From Chitinimonas arctica (lineage in GTDB: Bacteria > Pseudomonadota > Gammaproteobacteria > Burkholderiales > Chitinimonadaceae): a stretch of 64,000 nucleotides of DNA. This document shows positions 8,111-17,977 of the stretch, one piece after another. The notes under the pieces are model-generated. The model searched no databases. It was not told the origin of the DNA and was given only the letters and a program-made list of their open reading frames with translations. Each line of letters starts with the position of its first letter. Position 1 is the stretch's first letter. The DNA lies in assembly GCF_007431345.1 (NCBI RefSeq), contig NZ_CP041730.1:434001-498000 (forward strand), read 5' to 3'. A program made the translations under genes and the position numbers.

Positions 8111-9282
8111 GGCTGGCGGCCTTTCAGATAGGCGACCACGGCATCGGCGGCCCGTTCGGCTGCGTCGCACTTGAGCTTGGCGTGCTGCTGGCTGAACAGT
8201 TCGTCCAGCGCCTCGCCCAAGCGCTTGTCATCGATAAAGTTCGACAAGGCCTGGGCCAGGTTGGCCGGCGTGGCATCCGCCTGCAACAGCTCGGGCACCA
8301 CAAAACGGCCGGCCAGCACATTAGGCAAGCCCACATAGGGCAGGCGCAGCTTTTTCTTGACCAGTTTGTAGGTGGTTTCCGACAGCCGATAGGCGATCAC
8401 CATGGGTCGTTTGGCCAGCATGGCTTCCAGCGTGGCGGTGCCGGAGGCCACCAGGATGGCATCGGCTGCCTGCATCGCTTCCAGGGAGTGGCCGAACATC
8501 AGCCGCAGCGGCAGGTCCAGCGCCTTGAGGCGGTAGCGGGCGGTGTCGAATTGGTCGCGGGTTTCGCGGGTGACCAGCGGCACCAGGAACTGTGCCTCGG
8601 GGTAGCGGGCGTGCAGCAGGCGCGCGGTTTCGATAAACAGGTCGGCATGGTAATTCAGCTCGCTGACCCGGCTACCCGGCAACAAGGTAAAGATCAGTGC
8701 CCGCTCCGGCAAACCCAGCGTCTCGCGCACGGTTTCCTTGGCCATGACCAGCGGCATTTCGTCGGCCATGGGGTGGCCCACATAGGTCGCCTTGGCGCCC
8801 ACTTCGTCGTACAGCGGCTTTTCGAACGGAAACAGGCATAGCACCTCGTCGGTGGCCGCCTTGATCTTGTGGATGCGCTCGCCGCGCCAAGCCCAGATGG
8901 ACGGGCTGCAATAGTGGATGGTGGTGATGCCGCCATCCTTCAGCTTGCGTTCCAGGCCCAGATTGAAATCGGGTGCATCGATACCGATAAACAGGTCCGG
9001 TTTTTCCGCCAGGCAGGCACGCCGCAGCTCGGCACGGATGCCCAGCAATTCGCGCAGGTGCTTGATCACCTCCAGATAGCCGCGCACGGCCAGCTTTTCC
9101 ATGGCGAACAGGCTTTTCGCGCCGGCGGACTGCATGCGCGGGCCGGCGATGCCGGCAAAGCGGGCATTCGGTACCCGCCGCTTGATCGCCTCGATCAGGC
9201 TGGCGCCCAGCTGGTCGCCGGAGGCTTCTCCGGCGACGATGGCGATGCGAGGGCCGGCATGGCCGTCAAACAAGGACTGCAT
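8104..9282 (-). CDS. lpxB: Lipid-A-disaccharide synthase
   Basis: LpxB condenses UDP-2,3-diacylglucosamine with lipid X to make the lipid A disaccharide on the inner face of the cytoplasmic membrane. The 392-residue protein has the family's N-terminal AGEASGDQLGA motif (about 17-27) and the GT-B region HYCSPSIWAWRGERI. The C-terminal part VPELLQADATPANLAQAL is also typical. It lies 25 bp downstream of lpxA and overlaps rnhB, in the classic order lpxD-fabZ-lpxA-lpxB-rnhB. Confidence 0.96.
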   Translation of the reverse strand: MQSLFDGHAGPRIAIVAGEASGDQLGASLIEAIKRRVPNARFAGIAGPRMQSAGAKSLFAMEKLAVRGYLEVIKHLRELLGIRAELRRACLAEKPDLFIGIDAPDFNLGLERKLKDGGITTIHYCSPSIWAWRGERIHKIKAATDEVLCLFPFEKPLYDEVGAKATYVGHPMADEMPLVMAKETVRETLGLPERALIFTLLPGSRVSELNYHADLFIETARLLHARYPEAQFLVPLVTRETRDQFDTARYRLKALDLPLRLMFGHSLEAMQAADAILVASGTATLEAMLAKRPMVIAYRLSETTYKLVKKKLRLPYVGLPNVLAGRFVVPELLQADATPANLAQALSNFIDDKRLGEALDELFSQQHAKLKCDAAERAADAVVAYLKGRQPC

Positions 9283-9307
9283 AGGGTCTCGACGAAGAAG
9301 CGCCAGC

Positions 9308-10084
9308 TCAGCGGATCAGGCCGCGCGTGGCACTGGACAGAAAATCCACAAAAACCTGTAGCTCGGGCCGTTCCTGCGCGCGCGCGGCAATCTCGGCGCT
9401 GGCCTGCTCCAGACTGAGGCCCTGCCGGTACAGAATCTTGTAGGCGCGCTTGATCTCGGTGATCTGCTCGGCGCTGAAACCGCGCCGCCGCAGGCCTTCG
9501 CTATTGACACCGGCCGGCGCGGCACGATTGCCGGCGGCGGTGACATAGGGCGGCACATCCTGGGCCACGGCGGCGGTAAAGGCCGTCATGGCGTGCGGTC
9601 CGATCTTGCAGAATTGGTGGATAGTGGTGAAGCCGCCCAGGAAGACCCAGTCACCCAAGTGCACATGGCCGGCCACCGTGGCATTGTTGGCCAGGATGGT
9701 ATGGCTGCCGATGCGGCAATCATGGGCGATATGGACGTAGGCCATGATCCAGTTGTCATCACCCAGGCTGGTGATGCCTTCATCCTGGACGGTGCCGGTG
9801 GAGATGGTGACGAACTGGTAGATGCTGTTGCCGTCGCCTATCGTCAGGCGGGTCGGCTCGCCCCGGTACTTCATGTCCTGCGGCGCGCAGCCGATATAGG
9901 CCGAGCCATGCAGGACATTGTTGCGTCCCAGCGTGGTATGACCTTCGATCACACAATGGGGACCGACCTTGCTGCCGGCGCCGATTTCGACATGCTCGCC
10001 GATCACGCTGAAGGGACCGACTTCGACATCGTCGGCCAGCCTGGCGCCCGGATGCACCTGGGCGCTGGAATGAATATTCGCCAT
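9308..10084 (-). CDS. lpxA: UDP-N-acetylglucosamine acyltransferase
   Basis: LpxA transfers a 3-hydroxyacyl chain from acyl carrier protein to UDP-GlcNAc, the first step of lipid A synthesis. The 258-residue protein has many left-handed beta-helix hexapeptide repeats (about 1-185). The catalytic histidine is in VHIAHDCRIG (H121, equivalent to E. coli H125), and an alpha-helical C-terminus follows. Length matches the family (about 260). It is 7 bp from the fabZ stop. Confidence 0.97.
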   Translation of the reverse strand: MANIHSSAQVHPGARLADDVEVGPFSVIGEHVEIGAGSKVGPHCVIEGHTTLGRNNVLHGSAYIGCAPQDMKYRGEPTRLTIGDGNSIYQFVTISTGTVQDEGITSLGDDNWIMAYVHIAHDCRIGSHTILANNATVAGHVHLGDWVFLGGFTTIHQFCKIGPHAMTAFTAAVAQDVPPYVTAAGNRAAPAGVNSEGLRRRGFSAEQITEIKRAYKILYRQGLSLEQASAEIAARAQERPELQVFVDFLSSATRGLIR

Positions 10085-10091
10085 CTTTGCC

Positions 10092-10565
10092 TCAGACCGC
10101 CGGTTTGGCGGTGGTCTTCACCTGGGCACACATCAGGTCGGCTTCGGCCACCACATTGCCGGCCACCCGTGCCACGGCCTTGTACTTCCAGATATTACGC
10201 ATACGGCGCTCGCTGGTGACCTCGATCAGCAGCTGGTCACCCGGCACCACCTGCGCCTTGAAGCGGGCATTGTCGATACCGGCGAACAGATAGAGAAAAC
10301 CATCCTTGGGCTTGTCGCCGGTGGTCTTGAAACTCAGCACGCCGGCCGCCTGGGCCATGGCTTCGATGATCAACACGCCCGGCATGACCGGGTAGCGGGG
10401 AAAGTGGCCGACAAAGAATGGCTCGTTATAGGAGACATTCTTCAGTGCCACGATGCGCTCGCCGGGTACCAGTTCGGTGATCCGGTCGATCAGCAAAAAG
10501 GGGAATCGATGCGGCAGGTGATCCAGGATGCCCTGGATATCCATGGTTTCAAGTTCTTGGGTCAT
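10092..10565 (-). CDS. fabZ: 3-hydroxyacyl-ACP dehydratase FabZ
   Basis: FabZ dehydrates 3-hydroxyacyl-ACP in fatty acid elongation and competes with LpxA and LpxD for substrate. The 157-residue hot-dog-fold protein keeps the catalytic histidine H54 (FVGHFPRYPVMPG) and glutamate E68 (VLIIEAMAQAAG). Translation can begin at the ATG at 10565 (overlapping the lpxD stop by 4 bp) or 7 codons later at MDIQGIL; the first is chosen for the overlap. Confidence 0.95.
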   Translation of the reverse strand: MTQELETMDIQGILDHLPHRFPFLLIDRITELVPGERIVALKNVSYNEPFFVGHFPRYPVMPGVLIIEAMAQAAGVLSFKTTGDKPKDGFLYLFAGIDNARFKAQVVPGDQLLIEVTSERRMRNIWKYKAVARVAGNVVAEADLMCAQVKTTAKPAV

Positions 10566-11611
10566 GCGTTTAGGTCTCCCTGGTCAGCTTCATTGCGGCC
10601 GCCCTTGCGTTCTAGTTCTTTTACCTTTGTTGCCAGTGCATCCAGGCGGCGCAAATGCGAGGCATTGGCCAGCCAGTCCTGGTGCGTCTGGACCGGATAC
10701 TGGCCGACATAGGTGCCGGCCTGCAGAATGGATTTGCCGACCAGCGTGCCGGCCATGACATTGACCCGATCAGCCAACTCCAGATGCCCCAGGATCATGG
10801 CGCTGCCGCCAAAGGTGCAATAGGCGCCGATACGGGTGCTACCGGCCACGCCGGTACAGCCGGCCATGGCGGTATGGCGGCCGATATGCACGTTGTGGGC
10901 GATCTGGATCTGGTTGTCGAGCCGTACGCCGTCCTCGATCACCGTATCATCCAGCGCGCCCCGGTCTATCGTGGTCGAGGCGCCGATTTCCACATCGTCG
11001 CCGATCAGCACCCGGCCGATCTGGGGGATCTTCAGCCAGGCCGAGCCATCCCAGGCATTGCCGAAACCATCCGAGCCGATCACGGCATTGGCCTGCACGA
11101 TATTACGCTTGCCCAGGCGGCTGTCGGCGTAGATCACCACGCCAGGATGGAGCCAGCCACCCTCGCCGATTTCCACTCGGTCACCGATGCGGCAGCCCGC
11201 TTCGATCACGGTGCCGGCGCCAATCACACTGTCTTCGCCGACACTGGCCAAGGGGCCGATGCTGACACCGGCTTCGATGCGCGCACTGGCCGCCACCACC
11301 GCACTGGGATGGATGCCGGCCGGCGGCCGCCGGGGCGGATTGAGCAGGGCATTGACGCGGGTAAAGTAGAGATAGGGATTGTCGGCAAGGATGCGCGGCT
11401 TGTCGGACATATCGCGCGCGGCGGGGCCCAATACCAGCGCACCGGCACGCGTTTCCTGCAATTGCTTGCGGTATTTCGGATTGGCCAGAAAGCTGATTTC
11501 ATCGGCTTGCGCGGAGGCCAGGGTGGCCACCTGGCGTATCGCCACGTCCGCGCCGATCAATTCGCCGCCCAAGCGCTCCACCAGGTCGGACAGGCGATAA
11601 GTCCCCGTCAT
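10562..11611 (-). CDS. lpxD: UDP-3-O-acylglucosamine N-acyltransferase
   Basis: LpxD adds the second 3-hydroxyacyl chain to UDP-3-O-acyl-glucosamine in lipid A synthesis. The 349-residue protein has an N-terminal uridine-binding domain (about 1-100) and then a left-handed beta-helix of hexapeptide repeats (about 100-320). The catalytic histidine is at 239 (QIAHNVHIG), and a C-terminal helix ends KVKELERKGG. It starts 2 bp after the ompH stop. Confidence 0.96.
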   Translation of the reverse strand: MTGTYRLSDLVERLGGELIGADVAIRQVATLASAQADEISFLANPKYRKQLQETRAGALVLGPAARDMSDKPRILADNPYLYFTRVNALLNPPRRPPAGIHPSAVVAASARIEAGVSIGPLASVGEDSVIGAGTVIEAGCRIGDRVEIGEGGWLHPGVVIYADSRLGKRNIVQANAVIGSDGFGNAWDGSAWLKIPQIGRVLIGDDVEIGASTTIDRGALDDTVIEDGVRLDNQIQIAHNVHIGRHTAMAGCTGVAGSTRIGAYCTFGGSAMILGHLELADRVNVMAGTLVGKSILQAGTYVGQYPVQTHQDWLANASHLRRLDALATKVKELERKGGRNEADQGDLNA

Positions 11612-11613
11612 GG

Positions 11614-12111
11614 CTACTTTTCCGCCAAGGCCTTGATGACCTTGTCGGTGATATCCAACTTGGGATTGATATAAACCGCTTCCTGCAGGATGGCGTCGAA
11701 CTTCTCCGCCGCCGCGATCTGCTGGATGGTGTTGTATACCCGCTCCTGTATGCCGGACAACTCTTCATTGCGGCGGCCGTTCAAGTCTTCGCGGAATTCG
11801 CGCTGGATACGCGCCAGATCCTGCTGCAGCTTGACCAGCTCGCGTTCCTTATTGCGCCGGTCGGTTTCGGGCATGGTCAGGCCGCCCTTGTCCAGATCGG
11901 TCTGGCGGCCGCGCACCTGGTCGGTCAGCTTCTTCAGGTCGGTCTCGCGGATCGCGAATTCCTTCTCGAGCTTCTTGGTGGCTTTCACCGCCGGCCCCGA
12001 TTCGCGCAGGATCCGGTCCAGATTGACAAAGCCGATCTTGATGTCCTGCGCCAACGCAGGCGCCATCAAGCCGGCGGCGAGGATCAGACTGAACAGGGGT
12101 TTCACGATCAC
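11614..12111 (-). CDS. skp: Periplasmic chaperone OmpH/Skp
   Basis: Skp is a periplasmic chaperone holding unfolded outer-membrane proteins on their way to BamA. The 165-residue protein begins with a Sec signal peptide (MIVKPLFSLILAAGLMAPALA, cleaved before QD) and has the start strand KIGFVNLDRILRESG. Two long charged helices (about 45-130) form the coiled-coil arms. Length and position between bamA and lpxD are standard. Confidence 0.94.
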   Translation of the reverse strand: MIVKPLFSLILAAGLMAPALAQDIKIGFVNLDRILRESGPAVKATKKLEKEFAIRETDLKKLTDQVRGRQTDLDKGGLTMPETDRRNKERELVKLQQDLARIQREFREDLNGRRNEELSGIQERVYNTIQQIAAAEKFDAILQEAVYINPKLDITDKVIKALAEK

Positions 12112-12153
12112 TACCTCATCACAGGTACGACAGGCGCCGACTGGCGCCCGTCA

Positions 12154-14478
12154 TCAGAAAATCTGGCCCAGCGAGAACTGGAAGCGGTCTATCTTATCAC
12201 CAGGCTTGTTGTTGAGTGGCTTGGCATAGCTGAACTTCATCGGGCCCACCGGCGCGATCCAGCTGAAGGCCAGACCGGCAGAATAGCGCATATCGTTGAA
12301 GCGCAACTTGTCGCCCTCGCCCCACACCGCACCGCCGTCGACAAAGGCGGACAGACGCACCGACTTGTCGGTCTTCATGCCCGGCACCGGCAGCAGCAGT
12401 TCGAAGTTGTTGACCAGGCGCCGGTTACCGCCGGTGGCATCGGACGCATTCAGGGTCGTGACGGTACCGTCGGCATTGCGTACCGTATCGACGGTACGCG
12501 GTCCCAGGCTGGAGCTGTCATAGCCCCGCACAGAACCGACGCCGCCGGCGAAGAAGTTCGAGTAGAACGGCAACTTCTGGCCGCCCAGGCCGCCGCCATA
12601 GCCGGCTTCCACATTCCACAGGAAGGTGAAAGTCTTGTTGAGCGGGACGAACCATTGCTGCTGGGCGGTCAGCTTGTAGTACTTGATATCGCCGCCGGGC
12701 AGGCCGGCTTCGCCGCTGACCGTCATCAACTTGCCGCGGGTGGGGAACAAGGCGCTGTCGCGCGTATCGCGCGCCCAGCCGACCGTGCCCAACAGGGTCA
12801 GGTTGCGATCGCCGTATTTGTTGACGAAGTTCTTGTACTCACGCGGGCTATTGCCATACACCGTCAGCTTGGAACGTTCGGCCGACAAGCCGAAATTGAC
12901 GCCATCGTACTCGCTGACCGGTACCGACCAGCGCAAGCCGGCGCCCAGGGTGTCGTTCGAATAGGTGCCGACCACGTTATTGCTGGGTTCGTAGCGCCGC
13001 TTGTAGATATCGAAGCCGCGCGCCACGCCATCGGGCGTCGCGTACGGGTTGGTAAAAGAAGCAGCGTAGACCCGGGTGCTCTTGCTGGTGTTCAACTCCA
13101 GCTTGAGGTACTTGCCGCTACCGAAGATATTGGCTTGCGCGATGGAGCCGCTCAGCACCATGCCGTCGGACTGCGAGTAGCCGGCGCCGACCTGGATATT
13201 GCCGGTCTGCTTTTCCGTTACCGATACATTCACGTCCACCTGGTCGGTGCTATCCGCCACCAGGGGGGTATCGATATTGACCTCGGTGAAATAACCCAGC
13301 AGATCGAGCCGTTCCTTCGAACGCTTGACCTTCCAGCCGGCATAGGGCGCCGCTTCCAGCTGCCGCAGTTCGCGCCGGATCACTTCGTCGCGGGTGCGGC
13401 TGTTGCCGCTGATATTGACGCGGCGGACATAGGTCTTCTTGCCCGGGTCGACGTAGAAGGTAAAGGCCGCCTCGAATTTTTCCTTGTTGACCTCGGGCAC
13501 CGCGTTGACATTGGCGAAGGCATAGCCTTCGTCGGCCAGGCGGTCGGAGATGCGCGTGGTGGCGGCATTGATCTTGCTGCGCGAAAACACCTCGCCCGGG
13601 GTGATGTCCAGCAGCTTGCGCAGCGTTTCTTCCGGCACGATCAGGTCGCCGGCGAATTTCAGGTCGCTGATGCGGTATTGCTGGCCTTCGCTCAGGTTGA
13701 CGGTCAGGAACATGTCCTTCTTGTCGTCCGACAGGGCCACCTGCTGCGAGTCGATATTGAATTCCAGGTAGCCGTTGTCCAGGTAGAACGAGCGCAGCGC
13801 CTCGATATCGGCCTGCAGCTTGGGCTTGGAATACTGGTCGCTCTTGCTGAACCAGCTGAACCAGCCGCCGGAGTTGAGCTGGAAGGTGTCCTTCAGCTCC
13901 TTCTCGGCATACTTTTCGTTACCCACCAGATTGATCTGCTTGATGGTGGCAACCAGTCCTTCGGAAATATCGAAGGCCACGCCAACGCGGTTGCGCTCCA
14001 GGCGGGTGACCGTGGTCTTGACACGTACAGAATACTTGCCGCGGCTGTAGTACTGTTTCTTCAGTTCCTGCTCGGCCGCGCCCAGCATGGCTTGGTCGAA
14101 GGTACGGCTTTCCGCCAGGCCGTTTTCACGCAGTGCCTTCAGCAGCTGATCCGATTCGAATTCCTTGGCGCCTTCGATCTGGATGTTGGCGATGATGGGA
14201 CGTTCGTCCACCGACACCACCAGCACGCCTTTATCGGCTTCGATACGGACATCGCTGTAGAAGCCGGTGGCGAACAGCGCCTTGATGGCGGCTGCGGCCT
14301 TTTCGTCGTCGACGCGGTCGCCCACCTTGACCGGCAGGTAGTTGAACACCGTACCGGCTTCGGTGCGCTGGATACCCTCGACACGAATATCCTTGATGAC
14401 AAAGGATTCGAAAGCCTGGGCGGGAAGTGAGAGGCCGAATGCGGCCAATAGGGCGAGCGAGATCGAGGTCGGTTTCAT
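12154..14478 (-). CDS. bamA: Outer membrane protein assembly factor BamA
   Basis: BamA is the beta-barrel core of the BAM complex, which inserts outer-membrane proteins. The 774-residue precursor has a signal peptide ending PAQA, five POTRA domains (about 23-425), and an Omp85 barrel. The barrel carries the diagnostic loop motif SVRGYD (about 655) and a C-terminal aromatic residue (SLGQIF). Length is typical. It lies 42 bp upstream of skp and downstream of rseP. Confidence 0.97.
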   Translation of the reverse strand: MKPTSISLALLAAFGLSLPAQAFESFVIKDIRVEGIQRTEAGTVFNYLPVKVGDRVDDEKAAAAIKALFATGFYSDVRIEADKGVLVVSVDERPIIANIQIEGAKEFESDQLLKALRENGLAESRTFDQAMLGAAEQELKKQYYSRGKYSVRVKTTVTRLERNRVGVAFDISEGLVATIKQINLVGNEKYAEKELKDTFQLNSGGWFSWFSKSDQYSKPKLQADIEALRSFYLDNGYLEFNIDSQQVALSDDKKDMFLTVNLSEGQQYRISDLKFAGDLIVPEETLRKLLDITPGEVFSRSKINAATTRISDRLADEGYAFANVNAVPEVNKEKFEAAFTFYVDPGKKTYVRRVNISGNSRTRDEVIRRELRQLEAAPYAGWKVKRSKERLDLLGYFTEVNIDTPLVADSTDQVDVNVSVTEKQTGNIQVGAGYSQSDGMVLSGSIAQANIFGSGKYLKLELNTSKSTRVYAASFTNPYATPDGVARGFDIYKRRYEPSNNVVGTYSNDTLGAGLRWSVPVSEYDGVNFGLSAERSKLTVYGNSPREYKNFVNKYGDRNLTLLGTVGWARDTRDSALFPTRGKLMTVSGEAGLPGGDIKYYKLTAQQQWFVPLNKTFTFLWNVEAGYGGGLGGQKLPFYSNFFAGGVGSVRGYDSSSLGPRTVDTVRNADGTVTTLNASDATGGNRRLVNNFELLLPVPGMKTDKSVRLSAFVDGGAVWGEGDKLRFNDMRYSAGLAFSWIAPVGPMKFSYAKPLNNKPGDKIDRFQFSLGQIF

Positions 14479-14574
14479 ATTCAGATCTGGCGGAACAAGC
14501 CTTTAGCCCGTCCACCGCTGGATGGAGTTTGGATAGTGGAGGCCCTGCGTGATCGCACGCGGTTCAAAGCCCCC

Positions 14575-15921
14575 TCAACTACCCACCAATCGCGTTATGT
14601 CGTTGAACAGGGCCACAATCATCAACGCCGCGAGGAGTCCGACGCCCACGCGCTGACCAAGTTCCATCACGCGTTCCGACAGGGGCCGGCCCCGCAAAAG
14701 TTCGGCGGAATAATACATCAAATGACCGCCATCCAGCACCGGCACGGGTAGCAGGTTGAGTACCCCTAGGCTGATGCTGATCAGGCAGAGAAATTCCAGG
14801 TAGGCGTGCAGACCGATCTGCGCGCTCTGTCCGGCGATACCGGCTATGGCCACCGGCCCGGAAAGTTGCTTATACGAGACATTGCCGGTGACCATCCGCC
14901 ACATCATGCGCAGCGACAGGCTGGAGATGGTCCAGGTCTGCCGCAAGGCCTTGCCCATGGCGGCTACCGGCCCCCGCTGCACGGTCTGGCGGATATCGGC
15001 CAATGCATCGATATCGACCGACAGGCCGGCGCCGATCCGGCCAAAGCGTTTTGGTCCATCCTGGCTGGCCTCGGGCGTCAGGGTCAGGGAGATAAGCCGC
15101 CCATCGCGGCGGACCTCGAGCTGCGTGGCCAGTCCCGGCCTTGCCTGGATAGCCTTGATAAACGTACCGGGATCAGGCGTGGGCTTGCCGGCAACCGACA
15201 AGGGCTGGTCGCCCACCTTGAGCCCGGCCCGCTGCGCCACGCTGGCGGGCTCCAGCTGGCCGATGCGCGTCACCCCGAGATAAAGGCCCAGGGCGGCGCC
15301 CAGTCCGCCGTTGATCATTTCCTTGTCTACCTCGGCGAAATCCAGCGCCAGGGTTGCGGTCTGGCTATCCGCCCGCCGGACCAGTACCTTGACGTCGGCA
15401 CGGGCGGAGGCCTGGTCTATCAAGGTCAGCTGGGCATCGGTCCAGCTTTCGACGTTCTCGCCATCGATATCCAGCAGGGTATCGCCTGGCCGGAAACCGG
15501 CTTGCTCGGCGATGCTGCCGTGCGCGACCATGCCGATGCGCGGCCGCACGGTTTCCACGCCGACCATATAGATGGCCCAGTAGATCAGGATGGCCAGTAC
15601 GAAATTCGCCAGCGGGCCGGCCGCCACGATGGCGATACGGGCCTGCGGAGTCTGCCGATTGAAGGCACGGTCCAGTTCCGCCGCCGGCACGGGCCCTTCA
15701 CGCTCGTCCAGCATCTTGACGTAGCCGCCCAGCGGGATGGCGGCCAGTTGCCACTGGGTCTCGCCTCGCTGCCAACGCAGCAAGGGCTTACCGAAGCCGA
15801 TGGAGAAGGTCAGGATCTTGACGTTGAAGCGCTTGGCCACCCAATAGTGGCCATATTCATGGATCGCCACCAGCACGCCGACGGCGAACGCGAACGCAAG
15901 CACGGTAATCAAATAGGACAT
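14575..15921 (-). CDS. rseP: Site-2 metalloprotease RseP
   Basis: RseP is the inner-membrane zinc protease that cuts anti-sigma-E factor and remnant signal peptides. The 448-residue protein has the HEYGH active site (H21, E22, H25) in the first transmembrane helix, two PDZ domains (about 110-280), and the second metal-site region LLPVPVLDGGHL near residue 400. Position between dxr and bamA is conserved in proteobacteria. Confidence 0.96.
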   Translation of the reverse strand: MSYLITVLAFAFAVGVLVAIHEYGHYWVAKRFNVKILTFSIGFGKPLLRWQRGETQWQLAAIPLGGYVKMLDEREGPVPAAELDRAFNRQTPQARIAIVAAGPLANFVLAILIYWAIYMVGVETVRPRIGMVAHGSIAEQAGFRPGDTLLDIDGENVESWTDAQLTLIDQASARADVKVLVRRADSQTATLALDFAEVDKEMINGGLGAALGLYLGVTRIGQLEPASVAQRAGLKVGDQPLSVAGKPTPDPGTFIKAIQARPGLATQLEVRRDGRLISLTLTPEASQDGPKRFGRIGAGLSVDIDALADIRQTVQRGPVAAMGKALRQTWTISSLSLRMMWRMVTGNVSYKQLSGPVAIAGIAGQSAQIGLHAYLEFLCLISISLGVLNLLPVPVLDGGHLMYYSAELLRGRPLSERVMELGQRVGVGLLAALMIVALFNDITRLVGS

Positions 15922-15968
15922 GGCAAGCTCCGTGCGATCAAGCGGTCAAAAAAACAGCGAATCCACCA

Positions 15969-17156
15969 TCAAGCATGCCGGCTCAACCAACCGTCGGCAT
16001 ACTGCCGGGCAGCCTGGTCGGCGGCGGTCAAGCTTGCCAGGGAACCGGCATCGAAGCTGGCCGCGACGGCCTGCATGGTGGCCGCATTCAGCAGCGGAAT
16101 CGCGTCGAACGCCAGCCGTCTATCCAGGAAGGCCGCCACGGCAACCTCATTGGCGGCATTCAACACCGCCGGCGCCGCACCGGCAAGTCGCAAGGCTTCG
16201 AAAGCCAGCCCCAGACAGGGGAAGCGCTGCGGATCGGGCGCTTCGAAATCGAGCCGGGCAATCTTGAATAGATCGAGCGGCGTCACCCCGGCATCGATGC
16301 GCGCCGGCCACGCCAGGCCATAAGCAATCGGCGTGCGCATATCGGGGTTGCCCAGCTGCGCCAGCACCGAACCATCCACGTATTCAACCATGGAATGGAT
16401 CACGCTCTGCGGATGGACTACCACTTCGATACGCTCGGGCGCCAGGTCGAACAGCCAACGCGCCTCGATGACTTCCAGGCCCTTGTTCATCAGGCTGGCC
16501 GAATCGACCGAGATCTTGCGGCCCATCGACCAGTTGGGATGCTTGACCGCCTGCTCCGGCGTCACCGCCGCCAGCTGCTCGCCGCTGAATTGCCGAAACG
16601 GTCCGCCCGATGCGGTCAGCAGGATGCGGCGCACGCCCTGCCCCGCCCCATCGTCGAACGGTTGCGGCAGGCACTGGTAGATGGCGTTGTGCTCGCTATC
16701 GATAGGCAACAAGGTTGCGCCGCCCTCGCGTGCCGCGTCCATGAACAGGCGGCCGGCCATCACCAGGGTTTCTTTATTGGCCAGCAGCACGCGCTTGCCC
16801 GCCCGGGCGGCCGCCAGGGTCGGCCGCATGCCGGCGGCGCCGACTATGGCGGCCATCACGGCATCCACTTCCGGCATGCTGGCGATATGTTCCAGCGCCT
16901 CCATGCCGGCCAGGACTTCGATCTGCGCCAGGCCGGCCAGCCGCAAGCGATCTCGCAACTCGGCCACGCCTGCCGGCTCGGCCAGGACGGCATAGCGCGG
17001 CAGGTGGACCCGGCATTGCTCGACCAGCTTGTCCAGCTGGCTATGAGCGCTAAGCGCGACGATCCGGTATTTGTCCGGGTGGCGGGCCACCACATCCAGG
17101 GTACTGACCCCGATGCTGCCGGTGGAACCCAATACGGTAATGGCCTGGGTGCTCAT
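15969..17156 (-). CDS. dxr: 1-deoxy-D-xylulose 5-phosphate reductoisomerase
   Basis: Dxr converts DXP to 2-C-methyl-D-erythritol 4-phosphate in the non-mevalonate isoprenoid pathway, using NADPH and a divalent metal. The 395-residue protein has the nucleotide-binding start GSTGSIGVSTLDV (10-22). The catalytic metal-binding region LLPIDSEHNAIYQCL and the flexible loop motif KHPNWSMGRKISVDSASLMNKG are present. It starts 2 bp after the cdsA stop. Confidence 0.97.
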   Translation of the reverse strand: MSTQAITVLGSTGSIGVSTLDVVARHPDKYRIVALSAHSQLDKLVEQCRVHLPRYAVLAEPAGVAELRDRLRLAGLAQIEVLAGMEALEHIASMPEVDAVMAAIVGAAGMRPTLAAARAGKRVLLANKETLVMAGRLFMDAAREGGATLLPIDSEHNAIYQCLPQPFDDGAGQGVRRILLTASGGPFRQFSGEQLAAVTPEQAVKHPNWSMGRKISVDSASLMNKGLEVIEARWLFDLAPERIEVVVHPQSVIHSMVEYVDGSVLAQLGNPDMRTPIAYGLAWPARIDAGVTPLDLFKIARLDFEAPDPQRFPCLGLAFEALRLAGAAPAVLNAANEVAVAAFLDRRLAFDAIPLLNAATMQAVAASFDAGSLASLTAADQAARQYADGWLSRHA

Positions 17157-17158
17157 GA

Positions 17159-17977
17159 TCAGACCGCCAGGCGCGCGTAGCCGAACAGCAGCGCGCTGGC
17201 GACCGGCACCAGGGCAAGCAGGCTATCCACCCGGTCGAGCACGCCACCGTGCCCGGGCAGGAGATTGCTGCTGTCCTTGAAGCCGACCTGCCGTTTGAGC
17301 AGGGATTCGAACAGGTCACCCATTACGCTGACCGCCGTCAAGGCCCAGGCCAGCGGCAGCAGCAGCCACCAAGACAGCTGGGCAAACACCGGCACGCCAA
17401 AATACTGTAAAGCCAACACATACAGCGCGACCGCCAACAGTCCGCCATACACACCTTCCCAGCTCTTGCCCGGGCTGATGCTGGGCGCCAGCTTGCGTTT
17501 GCCGAAGGCACGCCCGGCAAAATAAGCGGCGACATCGGCCACCCAGGCAATCGCCAGCATGGCCAGCAGCAATATGGCGCCTTGCGGCAATTCACGGATG
17601 CGGGTCACGCCGGCCAGCGCGGCCAACAGCACCAGCCAACCCACCAGGGCGGACAGGCCTTTGTGCTTGAGCGTCCATTTGTGGCGCAGCCAAAGCGGTA
17701 CCAGCAAAAGCCAGAACAACAATGCCAGCACATCGAGCGGCAGCGCCCAGCTACGCGCCAAGGGTATGAACAGCCAGGCCGTGCCCAGCGCCAGGAAGCC
17801 CACCACAAAGCAGATCATCTCGCCACGATCGAAACGGGCGAAACGGGCCCATTCCCACGCACCCAGGCTCAGCGCCAGCAGGGCAAACACGCCCCAGCCC
17901 AGCGGCGGCGCCAGAAACAGGCTGGCAAGCACCAGCGGCAACAAGGCCAGCGCGGTGAGAATACGGGTCTTCAACAT
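17159..17977 (-). CDS. cdsA: Phosphatidate cytidylyltransferase
   Basis: CdsA makes CDP-diacylglycerol from phosphatidic acid and CTP, the branch point of phospholipid synthesis. The 272-residue polytopic membrane protein carries the family signature in its last third: SLLKRQVGFKDSSN followed by LLPGHGGVLDRVD. The earlier SPGKSWEGVYGG segment also fits. Its start overlaps the uppS stop by 7 bp. Confidence 0.96.
   Translation of the reverse strand: MLKTRILTALALLPLVLASLFLAPPLGWGVFALLALSLGAWEWARFARFDRGEMICFVVGFLALGTAWLFIPLARSWALPLDVLALLFWLLLVPLWLRHKWTLKHKGLSALVGWLVLLAALAGVTRIRELPQGAILLLAMLAIAWVADVAAYFAGRAFGKRKLAPSISPGKSWEGVYGGLLAVALYVLALQYFGVPVFAQLSWWLLLPLAWALTAVSVMGDLFESLLKRQVGFKDSSNLLPGHGGVLDRVDSLLALVPVASALLFGYARLAV

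Noticed and set aside
12655..14430. 591-codon plus-strand open frame opposite bamA
   Set aside because: It is the antisense of a clear, full-length bamA in a conserved operon; its composition is that of a GC-rich shadow frame.
14806..16323. 505-codon plus-strand frame opposite rseP and dxr
   Set aside because: Shadow of two conserved genes; no recognisable protein.
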